Positions 52,022-60,062 of a DNA stretch of 64,000 nt are shown piece by piece. The notes below the pieces were generated by a model. It was not told the DNA's origin and made no database searches. It was given only the letters and a program-made list of their open reading frames with translations. Positions within the stretch are counted from its first letter, which is position 1, and the number at the start of each line of letters is the position of its first letter. The position numbers were made by a program, and so were the translations under genes. Source of the stretch: Nocardioides zeae (lineage in GTDB: Bacteria; Actinomycetota; Actinomycetes; Propionibacteriales; Nocardioidaceae); assembly GCF_030818655.1 (NCBI RefSeq), contig NZ_JAUTAN010000001.1:806001-870000 (forward strand), given 5' to 3'.

Positions 52022-52942
52022 GTGTTCCGTCACAGCAAGGAGCTCCAGTTCGAGGTGCGCCCCGAGCGCCCCGACGCCCTGTTCGCCGCGAAGCTCCAGG
52101 AGCTCGTCGGCGGTCAGTTCGGTGAGATGACCGTGATGATGCAGTACCTCTGGCAGGGCTGGAACTGCCGGGTCCCCGGCAAGTACAAGGACATGATCCT
52201 CGACATCGGCACCGAGGAGATCGGCCACGTCGAGATGCTCGTGACGATGATGGCCCGGCTCCTCGAGGGCGCGCCGTCGGAGACGCAGGCGCAGGCCGCC
52301 GCCGCCAACCCCGCCCTCGCCGCGGTGCTCGGCGGGCAGAACGTGCAGCACGCCATCGTCACCGGCGGTGCCGCGATGCCGACCAACAGCCAGGGCGTGC
52401 CGTGGAACGGCGGCTACATCGTGGCGAGCGGCAACCTCCTGGCCGACTTCCGCAGCAACGTGGCCGCCGAGGCGCAGAGCCGGCTGCAGACCGCCCGCGT
52501 CTTCCAGATGACCGACGACCCCGGGGTGAAGGAGACGCTGCGCTTCAACCTGGCGCGCGACACGTTCCACCAGCAGCAGTGGCTCCTCGGCATCGAGCAG
52601 CTCATCGAGGACGGCTTCACCGACGGCATCGAGGACTCCCTGGCCGACGAGGAGAAGACGGAGCCGGGACGCACCTTCTACAGCTTCCACGAGGGCAGCA
52701 CCGCCCACGAGGGACGGTGGGCGCAGGGCACGACGATGATCGGCAACCACGAGATCGCGTTCGAGGAGGGCCGTCCGCTCTCCGACGACGTGCAGGAGGT
52801 GCCGGCACCGGACCCGCTGCTCTTCGCCACCTACGACGGCAGCAAGGGTCCCGGCAAGCCCGGGGACGGCACCGGGGCCATGGTGCAGGGGGCCGAGAAC
52901 CTCCTGCACAAGGCCAAGGAGAAGCTCACCGGCGAAGGCTGA
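52022..52942 (+). CDS. Manganese catalase
   Basis: 306 aa ferritin-like di-manganese enzyme that splits hydrogen peroxide without haem. Metal ligands are in the helices QFGEMTVMMQYLWQG (Glu), GTEEIGHVEML (Glu and His), and FRSNVAAEAQ with RDTFHQQQW (Glu and His). The C-terminal tail carries the Gly/Pro-rich wrap typical of the family. GTG 52022 follows AGAAGGAGA. The exporter gene follows 2 bases later, so the two are one operon. Confidence 0.93.
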   Translation: MFRHSKELQFEVRPERPDALFAAKLQELVGGQFGEMTVMMQYLWQGWNCRVPGKYKDMILDIGTEEIGHVEMLVTMMARLLEGAPSETQAQAAAANPALAAVLGGQNVQHAIVTGGAAMPTNSQGVPWNGGYIVASGNLLADFRSNVAAEAQSRLQTARVFQMTDDPGVKETLRFNLARDTFHQQQWLLGIEQLIEDGFTDGIEDSLADEEKTEPGRTFYSFHEGSTAHEGRWAQGTTMIGNHEIAFEEGRPLSDDVQEVPAPDPLLFATYDGSKGPGKPGDGTGAMVQGAENLLHKAKEKLTGEG

Positions 52943-52944
52943 TC

Positions 52945-54051
52945 GTGACCGAGGTCCTCTGGCGTCCGCTGTCGGACGCGTTCCTGGGGGTCGGCGTCTT
53001 CGTCGCGCTCCTGGTGGCGCCCTTCGGCTGGGCCCGCCTGCGGTGGGGCCGGGCGATCGACGACGCACTCGTGCGTCACCGTCGTCTGGCCCCGCTCGCG
53101 GGGGCGGCCCTCACGCTGCCGCCCGGCTGCGGAGGCGCCATCCTCGTGGCGACCCTCTACGGCCGCGGCGGGGTGACCTACGGGACGGCCGTCGCGGCGC
53201 TCGTCGCCACCATGGGCGACGCCTCCTGGGTGCTCCTGGCCGCCGACCCCTGGTTGACGCTGCAGCTGAAGCTGTTGCTGGTGGTCGTGGGCACCACGAC
53301 GGGGTACGTCGTGGACGCGCTCGGCATCGACCCGCGGCGGGACCGGGCTCCCGCCCCTCCCGCCCAGCCCGCCCAACCCGCGCTACCCGCTCAGCCCGCT
53401 CAGCCCGCTCTGCCCGCGGTGCTCGCCCGGCTGGACGCTCCGCAGCGGGTCGGGGCCCTGGCCCTGGCGCCGCTCGCGGTGCTGTGGGGGCTCCTCGGGG
53501 CCGGCGCCGCGCTCAGTCTCCCGGCGACCTTCCGGCTGCTCGACCCGGCCGCGGTCGGCTCGTCGGTCGGGCTGCCCGACCCCGCGCTGCTCCTCGGCTG
53601 CACCGGCACGCTGGCGGCGGTCGGCTACCTCTGGCTCCACCGCGGCCGCGACTGCACCGGCGAGCCCACGGGCCTGCGGGACGTGTTCCGGTCGGGGGCG
53701 CACGACGTCGCCACGGTGACGGCGTGGGTGGCGGTCGCCTTCGTCGGCTGGGCCGTGCTCGAGGCGGTGACCGGGCTCCACCCGCAGGACCTGCCCCTGG
53801 TCGGCGTGACCGGCGTCGTCGTGGCAGCGCTCGTCGGGCTGGTGCCGGGCTGCGCCCTCCAGATCGTCTTCTGCGGCGTCTTCGTCGCCGGCGGCATGCC
53901 GTTGCCCACGCTCGTGGCCAACATGGTCAGCCAGGACGGCGACGCCCTCATCCCGATGCTCGCGCTCCAGCCCCGCTCCGCGCTGCTGGCCGGCGCCATC
54001 ACGACCGCTCCCGCCCTGCTCGTCGGCGGTCTCCTGCTGCTCCTCACCTGA
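52945..54051 (+). CDS. 10-TM heavy-metal (manganese) exporter, ArsP_2 family
   Basis: 368 aa with about ten hydrophobic helices in two halves. Repeated short motifs mark the halves: LTLPPGCGGAILVATLYGRG then GDASWVLLAADP in the first, and VPGCALQIVFCGVFVAGG in the second. The central loop is a Pro/Ala/Gln repeat (about 132-155). Directly behind Mn-catalase; members of this family are annotated as putative manganese transporters, which fits a cell that must place Mn2+ for the catalase or remove excess. GTG 52945. Confidence 0.85.
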   Translation: MTEVLWRPLSDAFLGVGVFVALLVAPFGWARLRWGRAIDDALVRHRRLAPLAGAALTLPPGCGGAILVATLYGRGGVTYGTAVAALVATMGDASWVLLAADPWLTLQLKLLLVVVGTTTGYVVDALGIDPRRDRAPAPPAQPAQPALPAQPAQPALPAVLARLDAPQRVGALALAPLAVLWGLLGAGAALSLPATFRLLDPAAVGSSVGLPDPALLLGCTGTLAAVGYLWLHRGRDCTGEPTGLRDVFRSGAHDVATVTAWVAVAFVGWAVLEAVTGLHPQDLPLVGVTGVVVAALVGLVPGCALQIVFCGVFVAGGMPLPTLVANMVSQDGDALIPMLALQPRSALLAGAITTAPALLVGGLLLLLT

Positions 54052-54081
54052 CCCGGCTGCATCCCCCGGAAGGACACCCCC

Positions 54082-54369
54082 ATGGACCTCGTCCAGCTCC
54101 TGACCGCGTCGTACCTGCTCGTCCTCGGCGCCCTCTTCCTGCGCGTACGGCGCCACGTGCGTCCCGCGTGGCGCCGTACGCCGTGCGCCGCGTCAGCGGT
54201 GGGTGGGGGGACGGTCGCCGTACCGCAGGACCGGGCTCGTCTCGACCCAGCCGGCCGCTCCGGCGAGCACCTCGCTCGCGCGCCGCAGGTGGGGCGCGAG
54301 GTCGGGCCCTCCGCGCCGGGCCCGCGTGTCCAGCACGTCGCGGGTGCGGTCGAGCACCGTCAAAGGTAG
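54082..54369 (+). CDS. Possible small membrane peptide behind the exporter
   Basis: The frame opens with ATG 54082 after GGAAGGA and begins with a hydrophobic helix (LLTASYLLVLGALFLRV), then Arg-rich sequence. It crosses the hairpin at 54143-54181 and then runs antisense through the end of the hemerythrin gene, so only the first 20-30 codons look protein-like. It may be a short real peptide whose true extent is unclear, or chance. Confidence 0.3.
   Translation: MDLVQLLTASYLLVLGALFLRVRRHVRPAWRRTPCAASAVGGGTVAVPQDRARLDPAGRSGEHLARAPQVGREVGPSAPGPRVQHVAGAVEHRQR
54143..54181. terminator. Terminator after the catalase/exporter operon
   Basis: Perfect 15-bp stem, 54143-54157 with 54167-54181, 9-base loop, between convergent operons. 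Confidence 0.85.
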
Positions 54370-54909
54370 GGCGGCCAGCGCGTTGCCCGGCGGGCGCCGG
54401 GCGACGACCGGGTGGGGTCGGGTGGGCGCCGTCCGGCGCACGGCCTCCCACGCCAGCCCCAGGGCCCGCAGGCTGCGCGGCGGGAGGGCCGCCTGCAGGC
54501 GGGGGAGCAGGACGTCCTCCTCGTCGCGGACGTCCTCCCGCAGCACCGTCACGAGGCGGGCGACGGTGTCGCGCCGGGTCGAGGTCGCCGCGCGGTCCCG
54601 CTCGAGCGCGGTCCACAGCTCGTTGACCTCCTGGTGCTCCTCCTCGACGGTCAGCGTCAGCGCCTCGCCGTCGGGCAGCACCCGCCGGGCGGCGGGCCAG
54701 ATCACGGACTCCTCCGCGAACGCGTGGGGGAAGACGAGCCGGGCGACCTGGTGGAGCACCTCCTCCTGGACGGGACCGGCGGGTGGCGCGGCCTCGAGCG
54801 CCCGGAGCAGGCGGTCCAGCTCCACGTGGTCCCGCTGCTGCCGCACCAGGATGCTCCAGCGGCCGCCGAGCTCGGCCTCGCTCTGCTCGGCGATCGACCG
54901 GGCGCTCAT
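54193..54909 (-). CDS. Hemerythrin HHE domain protein
   Basis: 238 aa. Non-haem di-iron four-helix protein. Ligand-type residues: His in QQRDHVELDRLL, His/Glu in FPHAFAEESVIWP, His in EEEHQEVNEL, and Glu in REDVRDEEDVLLPRL. The C-terminal 90 residues are Arg/Pro-rich and not part of the bundle. Members sense or handle oxygen, NO or peroxide. The ATG 54909 overlaps the stop of the MBL hydrolase gene by 4 bases. Confidence 0.88.
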   Translation of the reverse strand: MSARSIAEQSEAELGGRWSILVRQQRDHVELDRLLRALEAAPPAGPVQEEVLHQVARLVFPHAFAEESVIWPAARRVLPDGEALTLTVEEEHQEVNELWTALERDRAATSTRRDTVARLVTVLREDVRDEEDVLLPRLQAALPPRSLRALGLAWEAVRRTAPTRPHPVVARRPPGNALAALPLTVLDRTRDVLDTRARRGGPDLAPHLRRASEVLAGAAGWVETSPVLRYGDRPPTHR

Positions 54910-55673
54910 GCCGCACCCGCCACGGCCGCACGCTCGGCGGCGGCCGCGGCCCCGCCGTACCAGGGGTCCCCGTGCCCCGGCAGCACCACCCGCGCGCCCG
55001 TGGCGCCGATCCGCGCGAGGGAGGCGACGGCGGTCGCCGGGTCGTTCGTGGCCCCGGTGGCGACGGCGCGGGGTCCGCGCCGCCCCGTGTAGGGGTCCAG
55101 CGTCACGAGGGCGTCGCCGGTCACGACGGCGTCCGCGTCCGGGAAGTGCAGCACCACCTCGCCGTCGGTGTGCCCGGGCGTCAGCAGCACCTCCGGTCGG
55201 CCGGGGAAGTCGGCGACGACGCCCTCGACGAGGGGGTCGGTCCGCAGCGGAGGGCGCACCGTCAGGGCACCCAGGCGGGTCATCGACGCGAGGTGCGGCC
55301 AACCGCCCGGGTGCGTCGCGGCGAACGCGAAGCGGTTGCGGCGGGGCCGGTAGCCGTAGGGGTGCGCCGCCAGGTGGCCGTCGTCCGGGTGCACCAGGAC
55401 GGGCGTGTCGTGCTCCCGCTGGAGGCGGCGCGCGAAGCCGAGGTGGTCGAAGTGCCCGTGGGTGACGAGGACGGCGGTGAGGTCGGCGGTGCGGAACCCG
55501 AGGAGGCGGAGTGCCTCCTCGACGACGGGGTACGTCGCGGGCAGGCCCGCATCGACGAGCCCGACCGAGGTGGCCTCGTGGGCCACGTAGAGGTTGACCG
55601 GGCCGTGGGCGACGCGGTGCAGGCCGTCGGCGACCCGGTCGACGACGATGGACGGGGCGAGGGTGAGAGGCAT
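54906..55673 (-). CDS. MBL-fold metallo-hydrolase
   Basis: 255 aa. The metal site THGHFDHLG (about 70-78) is complete, with a further His in LTPGHTDGEVV and Asp in VTGDALVTLD. Closest in pattern to small hydrolases of the glyoxalase II / quinolone-like group. It lies upstream of the hemerythrin gene in one coupled unit. Substrate unknown. Confidence 0.9.
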   Translation of the reverse strand: MPLTLAPSIVVDRVADGLHRVAHGPVNLYVAHEATSVGLVDAGLPATYPVVEEALRLLGFRTADLTAVLVTHGHFDHLGFARRLQREHDTPVLVHPDDGHLAAHPYGYRPRRNRFAFAATHPGGWPHLASMTRLGALTVRPPLRTDPLVEGVVADFPGRPEVLLTPGHTDGEVVLHFPDADAVVTGDALVTLDPYTGRRGPRAVATGATNDPATAVASLARIGATGARVVLPGHGDPWYGGAAAAAERAAVAGAA

Positions 55674-55748
55674 CGCACCCGGTACCCGCGGGGGTCGGGT
55701 CCGAGCAGCGGTCCGCCCCGAGCCGGGTGCGGAAGCGGGTGCGGGAGC

Positions 55749-56501
55749 TCAGCGGGCGAGGGGTGCGCCGTCGACCGGGAGGCGACCGGCGGCGACGAGC
55801 TCGACGAGCACCGCCGCGGCGACCGACTGCACGAGCAGCAGCCCGACGAGCACGAGGACCTGCGCGGCCCCCGCCTGGACGGGGGAGGCCCCGGCGAGCA
55901 GCACGCCGACGAACGCGCCCGGCAGGGTGACGAGGCCGACCGTGCGTGTCTGGTCGAGCCCCGGGACGAGGCCGAGGGCCGCAGCCGGTCGGCCGACGAC
56001 ACCGACCGCCTGCCGCCGCGTGCCGCCGAGCGCGAGCACCCCCTCGTAGAGGTCGCGGTGGTCGCGGAGCTCGTCCGTGATGCGCCGCCCCGCGAGCGTC
56101 GTCGCCGTCATGGCGCCACCGACGAGGATGCCGGCGACCGGGAGCACCGCCACCGGCTCGAACGGCACCGCCCCGACCGCCACGGCCGCGACGACGGTGG
56201 GCACCATCCCCGCGGTGATCGGCACGACGAGCCAGGGGCTCGGCGCGCGGCGGTCCGTGATCCGCCGGCCGGCCGTGAGGGTCGCGACGGCGACCATCAG
56301 CAGGACGAACGCCAGGGTGGCGGCCATCGACCGGAGGACGAGCCCGATCAGCAGGCTCACCAGCGTCAGCTGCACCACCGCCCGGGTCGCCGCCCACGCA
56401 GGCGCGCGCCACGGACCCAGGGCGGACAGCCGGACCACCAGCGCGGCAGCGGCCGCCAGTCCCGTGACGAGGAAGGCGAGGGGCCAGCCGGGTTCGACCA
56501 C
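55749..56501 (-). CDS. fetB: FetB-like (UPF0014) metal export permease
   Basis: 250 aa with seven hydrophobic helices. Family patterns RAVVQLTLVSLLIGLVL, MVAVATLTAGRRI, GGAMTATTLAGRRI and DQTRTVGLVTLPGAFVGVLL are clear. E. coli FetAB exports iron and improves peroxide resistance. The ATPase partner FetA is not next to it, so it works with a distant ATPase or alone. GTG 56501 follows GGAGGAGG. Confidence 0.87.
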   Translation of the reverse strand: MVEPGWPLAFLVTGLAAAAALVVRLSALGPWRAPAWAATRAVVQLTLVSLLIGLVLRSMAATLAFVLLMVAVATLTAGRRITDRRAPSPWLVVPITAGMVPTVVAAVAVGAVPFEPVAVLPVAGILVGGAMTATTLAGRRITDELRDHRDLYEGVLALGGTRRQAVGVVGRPAAALGLVPGLDQTRTVGLVTLPGAFVGVLLAGASPVQAGAAQVLVLVGLLLVQSVAAAVLVELVAAGRLPVDGAPLAR

Positions 56502-56588
56502 GTCGGTGCCTCCTCCTCGCCGGACGCCCGGGCGCTCGCCGGGGGGTTGCTGGTCCGGAGGATAGGACCGGCGGTGCACGATGGCGTC

Positions 56589-57662
56589 ATGACACGACTG
56601 CCGCTCGTGGTCGCCCCCATGGCCGGTGGGCCCAGCACGCCCGACCTCGTCGTCGCGGCCGCCGACGCCGGCGCGCTCGGCTTCCTGGCGGCGGGCTACA
56701 AGACGCCGGAGGCGCTGGCGGCGGAGGTCGGCGCCGTGCGGCAGCGGACCGACCGGTTCGGGGTCAACCTGTTCGTGCCGACCCCGGTGCCGGTGGACCG
56801 GGACGCCTACGCGGCGTACGCGCAGCGCCTGGCCCCCCTCGCCCTCCGGCACGGCGTCACGGACCTGCCGGCCGAGCCGCGGGAGGACGACGACGCGTGG
56901 GAGGCCAAGGTCGAGCTCCTGCTCGCCGACCCGGTGCCGTTCGTGAGCTTCACGTTCGGGCTGCCCGCCCCGTCGGTCGTGCGGGCGCTGCGCGACGTCG
57001 GGACCGTGACCGTGCAGACCGTCGTGCGTCCGAGCGAGGCCGAGGCTGCCGCGGCGCTCGGGGCCGACCGCCTGGTCGTGCAGTCCCACGTCGCCGGCGG
57101 GCACTCCGGCACCCTCGATCCCGACGACCTCCCGCCCGAGGTGCCGCTCACCACACTGCTGCGGGAGGTGCGCGCCGTGACCGACCTGCCGTTGTGGGCC
57201 GCCGGCGGTCTGGCGACGGCGGAGGACGTCGCCGCGGTGCTGGCGGCGGGAGCGGAGGCCGCGGTCGTGGGCACGGCGCTGCTCCGCACGCCCGAGGCGG
57301 GCACGTCCGCGACGTACCGCCGCGCCCTCGCCGACCCGACGCGCACCTCGACCGGGCTCACGCGGGCGTTCTCCGGTCGGCCCGCGCGAGCGTTGCGGAA
57401 CGGGTTCGTCGAGGCGTACGACGCGGTGGCGCCCTCCGGCTACCCCGCCCTGCACCACCTGACGAGCCCGATCCGCACGGCGGCCGCGGCAGCCGGCGAC
57501 GAGGAGGCCATCAACATCTGGGCGGGCACCGGGTTCCGGTCGGCGACCGACGAGCCGGCCGGGGTCGTGCTGCGGCGGCTGGCGGGGGGTCACGACCTGA
57601 CGTCGGGGCTTGGCTCGGTGTCCGGCCTCGCCCCGGTGTCCGGGCTCAGCCCGGGTGCGTGA
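56589..57662 (+). CDS. Nitronate monooxygenase-type flavoenzyme
   Basis: 357 aa TIM barrel. It starts VVAPMAGGPSTPDLVVAAAD, with the FMN site in GFLAAGY, QSHVAGGHSGT with the catalytic His, LWAAGGLATAEDVAAVLAAG and VVGTALLRTPEA. Such enzymes oxidise toxic nitronates (propionate 3-nitronate); a related enoyl reductase role is possible. ATG 56589. The tail has a repeat of Gly-Leu/Ser-Val motifs. Its end overlaps the convergent gene by 17 bases. Confidence 0.9.
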   Translation: MTRLPLVVAPMAGGPSTPDLVVAAADAGALGFLAAGYKTPEALAAEVGAVRQRTDRFGVNLFVPTPVPVDRDAYAAYAQRLAPLALRHGVTDLPAEPREDDDAWEAKVELLLADPVPFVSFTFGLPAPSVVRALRDVGTVTVQTVVRPSEAEAAAALGADRLVVQSHVAGGHSGTLDPDDLPPEVPLTTLLREVRAVTDLPLWAAGGLATAEDVAAVLAAGAEAAVVGTALLRTPEAGTSATYRRALADPTRTSTGLTRAFSGRPARALRNGFVEAYDAVAPSGYPALHHLTSPIRTAAAAAGDEEAINIWAGTGFRSATDEPAGVVLRRLAGGHDLTSGLGSVSGLAPVSGLSPGA

Positions 57663-57945
57663 AGGTGACCGGGGTGCCGGTGCTCCGCGCACGGGCGATC
57701 TCGCGGCGGGTCGAGTCGCCGACGTACCCGCCTGGGTTCACCACGACCACACGGTCCGCGAGGTCGACCTTGTGGAGGTGGAGTTCGTCGAGCAGGGCCT
57801 TCTGCTCGGCGTCGACCGGCCCGTCCACCTCGGCGGGAGCGAGGACGATCGAGCCCGCGAGGGTCAGGTCGCGGTTGGTCCGGCGCATCTCGTCCGCGAA
57901 GCGCGCGGAGCCGCAGATGCAGACGATCTCGGGACGGGTGGGCAC
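57646..57945 (-). CDS. Small nucleoside 2-deoxyribosyltransferase-like protein
   Basis: 99 aa. EIVCICGSARFADEMRRTNRD at the start and DLADRVVVVNPGGYVGDSTR near the end match the Rossmann-like fold of nucleoside deoxyribosyltransferases and related DUF4406 proteins, but it is shorter than the enzymes and may only bind nucleotides. GTG 57945. Convergent with the nitronate monooxygenase, overlapping by 17 bases. Confidence 0.75.
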   Translation of the reverse strand: MPTRPEIVCICGSARFADEMRRTNRDLTLAGSIVLAPAEVDGPVDAEQKALLDELHLHKVDLADRVVVVNPGGYVGDSTRREIARARSTGTPVTFTHPG

Positions 57946-58034
57946 CGGCCCAGGCTCTCATCCCGCGGGGGTCCGGGCATGCTGCGCCGCCCCGGCCACG
58001 GATGTGGACGGGCGGCGGGTGGTGCTGGCCGGGG

Positions 58035-59525
58035 TCAGGTCTCGTCTGGTCCTGGGTCTGGTGCTGGTCGTGGTGGTGGCCAGGATCGGGTGCCGTCGCG
58101 GTCGACGAGGTAGGTCTGACCGTGGGGGCTGGTCCAGATGAGGGCGTTCGGTGGTTCGCCGTTGTCTGGGTGGGTGGGGCGGTAGGTCCACTTGTTCCCG
58201 GTGGTCATCTCGCGGTGGGTCTTCATGCGGTGGTGGCGTCGGCAGAGCGGGAAGAGGTTGCTCGTCGAGGTCTGGCCTCGTGGGCCGTTGTCGTCGTAGG
58301 CGCGGCAGTGGTCGAGGTCAGCGGTGCGTGAGCTGCGGGTGCAGTAGGGGAAGACGCATCTGGGCCAGCGGGCTTTGACGTGGTCGGCGATCCGGTCCGG
58401 TGGGGTGTAGCTGTTGACTGCATCGGGCTCGTTGAGGTCGATGACCGGCTTGACGACGACGGTGGTGTCCGGTGCGGCGCACCAGGCCTGGACCTGCTCG
58501 ACGGTGACGGCACCGCGGGGCGCGCCGGGGGTGTCGAGGCGGGCGAGGTCGATGCCGGTCGTGCCGGTGCAGGCGTCGATCCCGGGACCGAACCCGTTGA
58601 GGGCGCCGGTGATCGCGGCGTGGTCGAGGTGCACGAAGAGCACCACCTCGCGCCGCGCCCGCTGGACCGGCCGGGTTTCGTCGCCAGCAGGCCCGCTGGC
58701 CGCGTCGTACTCCAGCGTCGCGATGCCGTCGCAGCGCCGCGCGATCTCACCGAGGGCGATGGAGCGGCGGACGTCGAGGTCCTGGTCGCAGCCCAGGTCA
58801 GTCAGTTGCCGGGCGACGTGCGCGACGGTGCGTTCCAGGTCGAGCGCATCAGCCAGGTCCAGCGTCCCGTGGATGTCGACGGTGCCGCGCAGGGTGCCGC
58901 TGAGCGGGTCCGCGTAGGCGACGTCGCCCAGCTCGATCGTCAGGTGCCGGCCGCCGTCAGCCTCGGCCCGCTCGGCCTCGGTGGTCTCGGGGTCGAACCG
59001 CGCCGCGGCCTCCGCCACCAGCCGATCGACCTCGGGACCGGTGGCCTTGCCCGCGACGTACGCCACGTGCCGATCGACGAACCCCGCCGCCTCGAACGTC
59101 AGGGTGCGGGTGCTCTGCGCGATGCGGCGTCCGCGCCACACGTCGACCTCACCCGCGGCGATCCGGGCCTGGACACGGGGCAGGCGGTAGCGCAGCTCGA
59201 TCGCGTCACCGACCAGTCGCCGTGCGGCGTCGAACGAGCACCCTCGGGCGGCGGCCACCTCGCCGATGCAGAACTCCGCCACCACCGGCGCCCCGGGGCC
59301 GCCGAGCTCGAGGAAGTGGTCACCAGCCAGGGCCTCGGCGTCTCGTTCGTAGTGCCATTCACCCTGCACCGTGATCGGGTCACCCACGACCTCGTCGGAG
59401 GTGTGCGCCGCGGCCCAGTCACCGACCGCGACGAAGGCAGCCGCTTCCGCGATGCGAGCCGCCGTCGTGCGCTCGCGGACCGCGTCGATCAACGCGGTCG
59501 CTGTGGTGTGGGTCCCCCGATCCAT
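58035..59525 (-). CDS. DUF222 / HNH endonuclease family protein (13E12 type)
   Basis: 496 aa. The N-terminal DUF222 domain of long helices (about 1-330) is followed by an HNH nuclease domain with CVFPYCTRSSRTADLDHC and LCRRHHRMKTH (Cys, His and Asn sites). Members of the family are multi-copy in many actinobacteria, some within the REP13E12 repeats of M. tuberculosis. The ATG at 59525 is 14 bases after a perfect SOS box. Role unproven; a DNA-damage nuclease is plausible. Confidence 0.92.
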   Translation of the reverse strand: MDRGTHTTATALIDAVRERTTAARIAEAAAFVAVGDWAAAHTSDEVVGDPITVQGEWHYERDAEALAGDHFLELGGPGAPVVAEFCIGEVAAARGCSFDAARRLVGDAIELRYRLPRVQARIAAGEVDVWRGRRIAQSTRTLTFEAAGFVDRHVAYVAGKATGPEVDRLVAEAAARFDPETTEAERAEADGGRHLTIELGDVAYADPLSGTLRGTVDIHGTLDLADALDLERTVAHVARQLTDLGCDQDLDVRRSIALGEIARRCDGIATLEYDAASGPAGDETRPVQRARREVVLFVHLDHAAITGALNGFGPGIDACTGTTGIDLARLDTPGAPRGAVTVEQVQAWCAAPDTTVVVKPVIDLNEPDAVNSYTPPDRIADHVKARWPRCVFPYCTRSSRTADLDHCRAYDDNGPRGQTSTSNLFPLCRRHHRMKTHREMTTGNKWTYRPTHPDNGEPPNALIWTSPHGQTYLVDRDGTRSWPPPRPAPDPGPDET

Positions 59526-59539
59526 GGACCCCACTCTAG

Positions 59540-59555
59540 TCGAACAAACGTTCGA
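59540..59555 (-). promoter_or_regulatory. SOS box (LexA operator)
   Basis: TCGAACAAACGTTCGA equals the mycobacterial-type consensus TCGAAC-N4-GTTCGA without mismatch, just ahead of the DUF222-HNH start. LexA should repress this gene until DNA damage. Confidence 0.92.
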
Positions 59556-59587
59556 TGACCACCTGTGCGTGGTGAGCTGTGGATGAG

Positions 59588-60007
59588 TCAGGCCTGGTCG
59601 TTGTTCTTCTGCTCGCCCCACCCGTGCACCCGGTCGACCTCGATCAGCGCGCTGACGCGGGGACGGTCGCGGCGGGGGTAGGGCTGGCCGCTGTAGTGCG
59701 TCGAGAGGGCGTCGATGTCGACGAGCTCGGGGTCGTCGTAGATCTCGACGACGCGTCCGATGAGGGTGACGTGGGTGTACCAGTTCTCCTTGTCGGTGAC
59801 CGTCAGGCTGACCCGGGGGTCACGGTGGAGGTGCTTCAGGCGTACCCGGCCCTCGTCCATGTTGACGAGGACGCGGTCGTCGTCGCGGAGGAGGTACCAC
59901 GTCGCGGCCGTGACGGGCTGCCCGTCCTTGCGGACGGTCGCGATCACCGCGGGGTTGGGCTTGCGCAGCATCTCGCGGGCGGAGTCGGTGAGGTGGGTGT
60001 CGGTCAC
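59588..60007 (-). CDS. PPOX-class F420-dependent oxidoreductase (1)
   Basis: 139 aa split-barrel flavin/deazaflavin protein. VIATVRKDGQPVTAATWYLL near the start, VSLTVTDKENW in the middle and YPRRDRPRVSALIEVDRVHGW at the end fit the small F420/FMN-binding group that reduces diverse substrates. GTG 60007. It is the last of three co-oriented genes (61590 to 59588). Confidence 0.87.
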   Translation of the reverse strand: MTDTHLTDSAREMLRKPNPAVIATVRKDGQPVTAATWYLLRDDDRVLVNMDEGRVRLKHLHRDPRVSLTVTDKENWYTHVTLIGRVVEIYDDPELVDIDALSTHYSGQPYPRRDRPRVSALIEVDRVHGWGEQKNNDQA

Positions 60008-60062
60008 GGGCTTCTCCCTCGGTACGGCCGTCTTGTCTGCTCCCGACCGTACGGGGCGGGCG

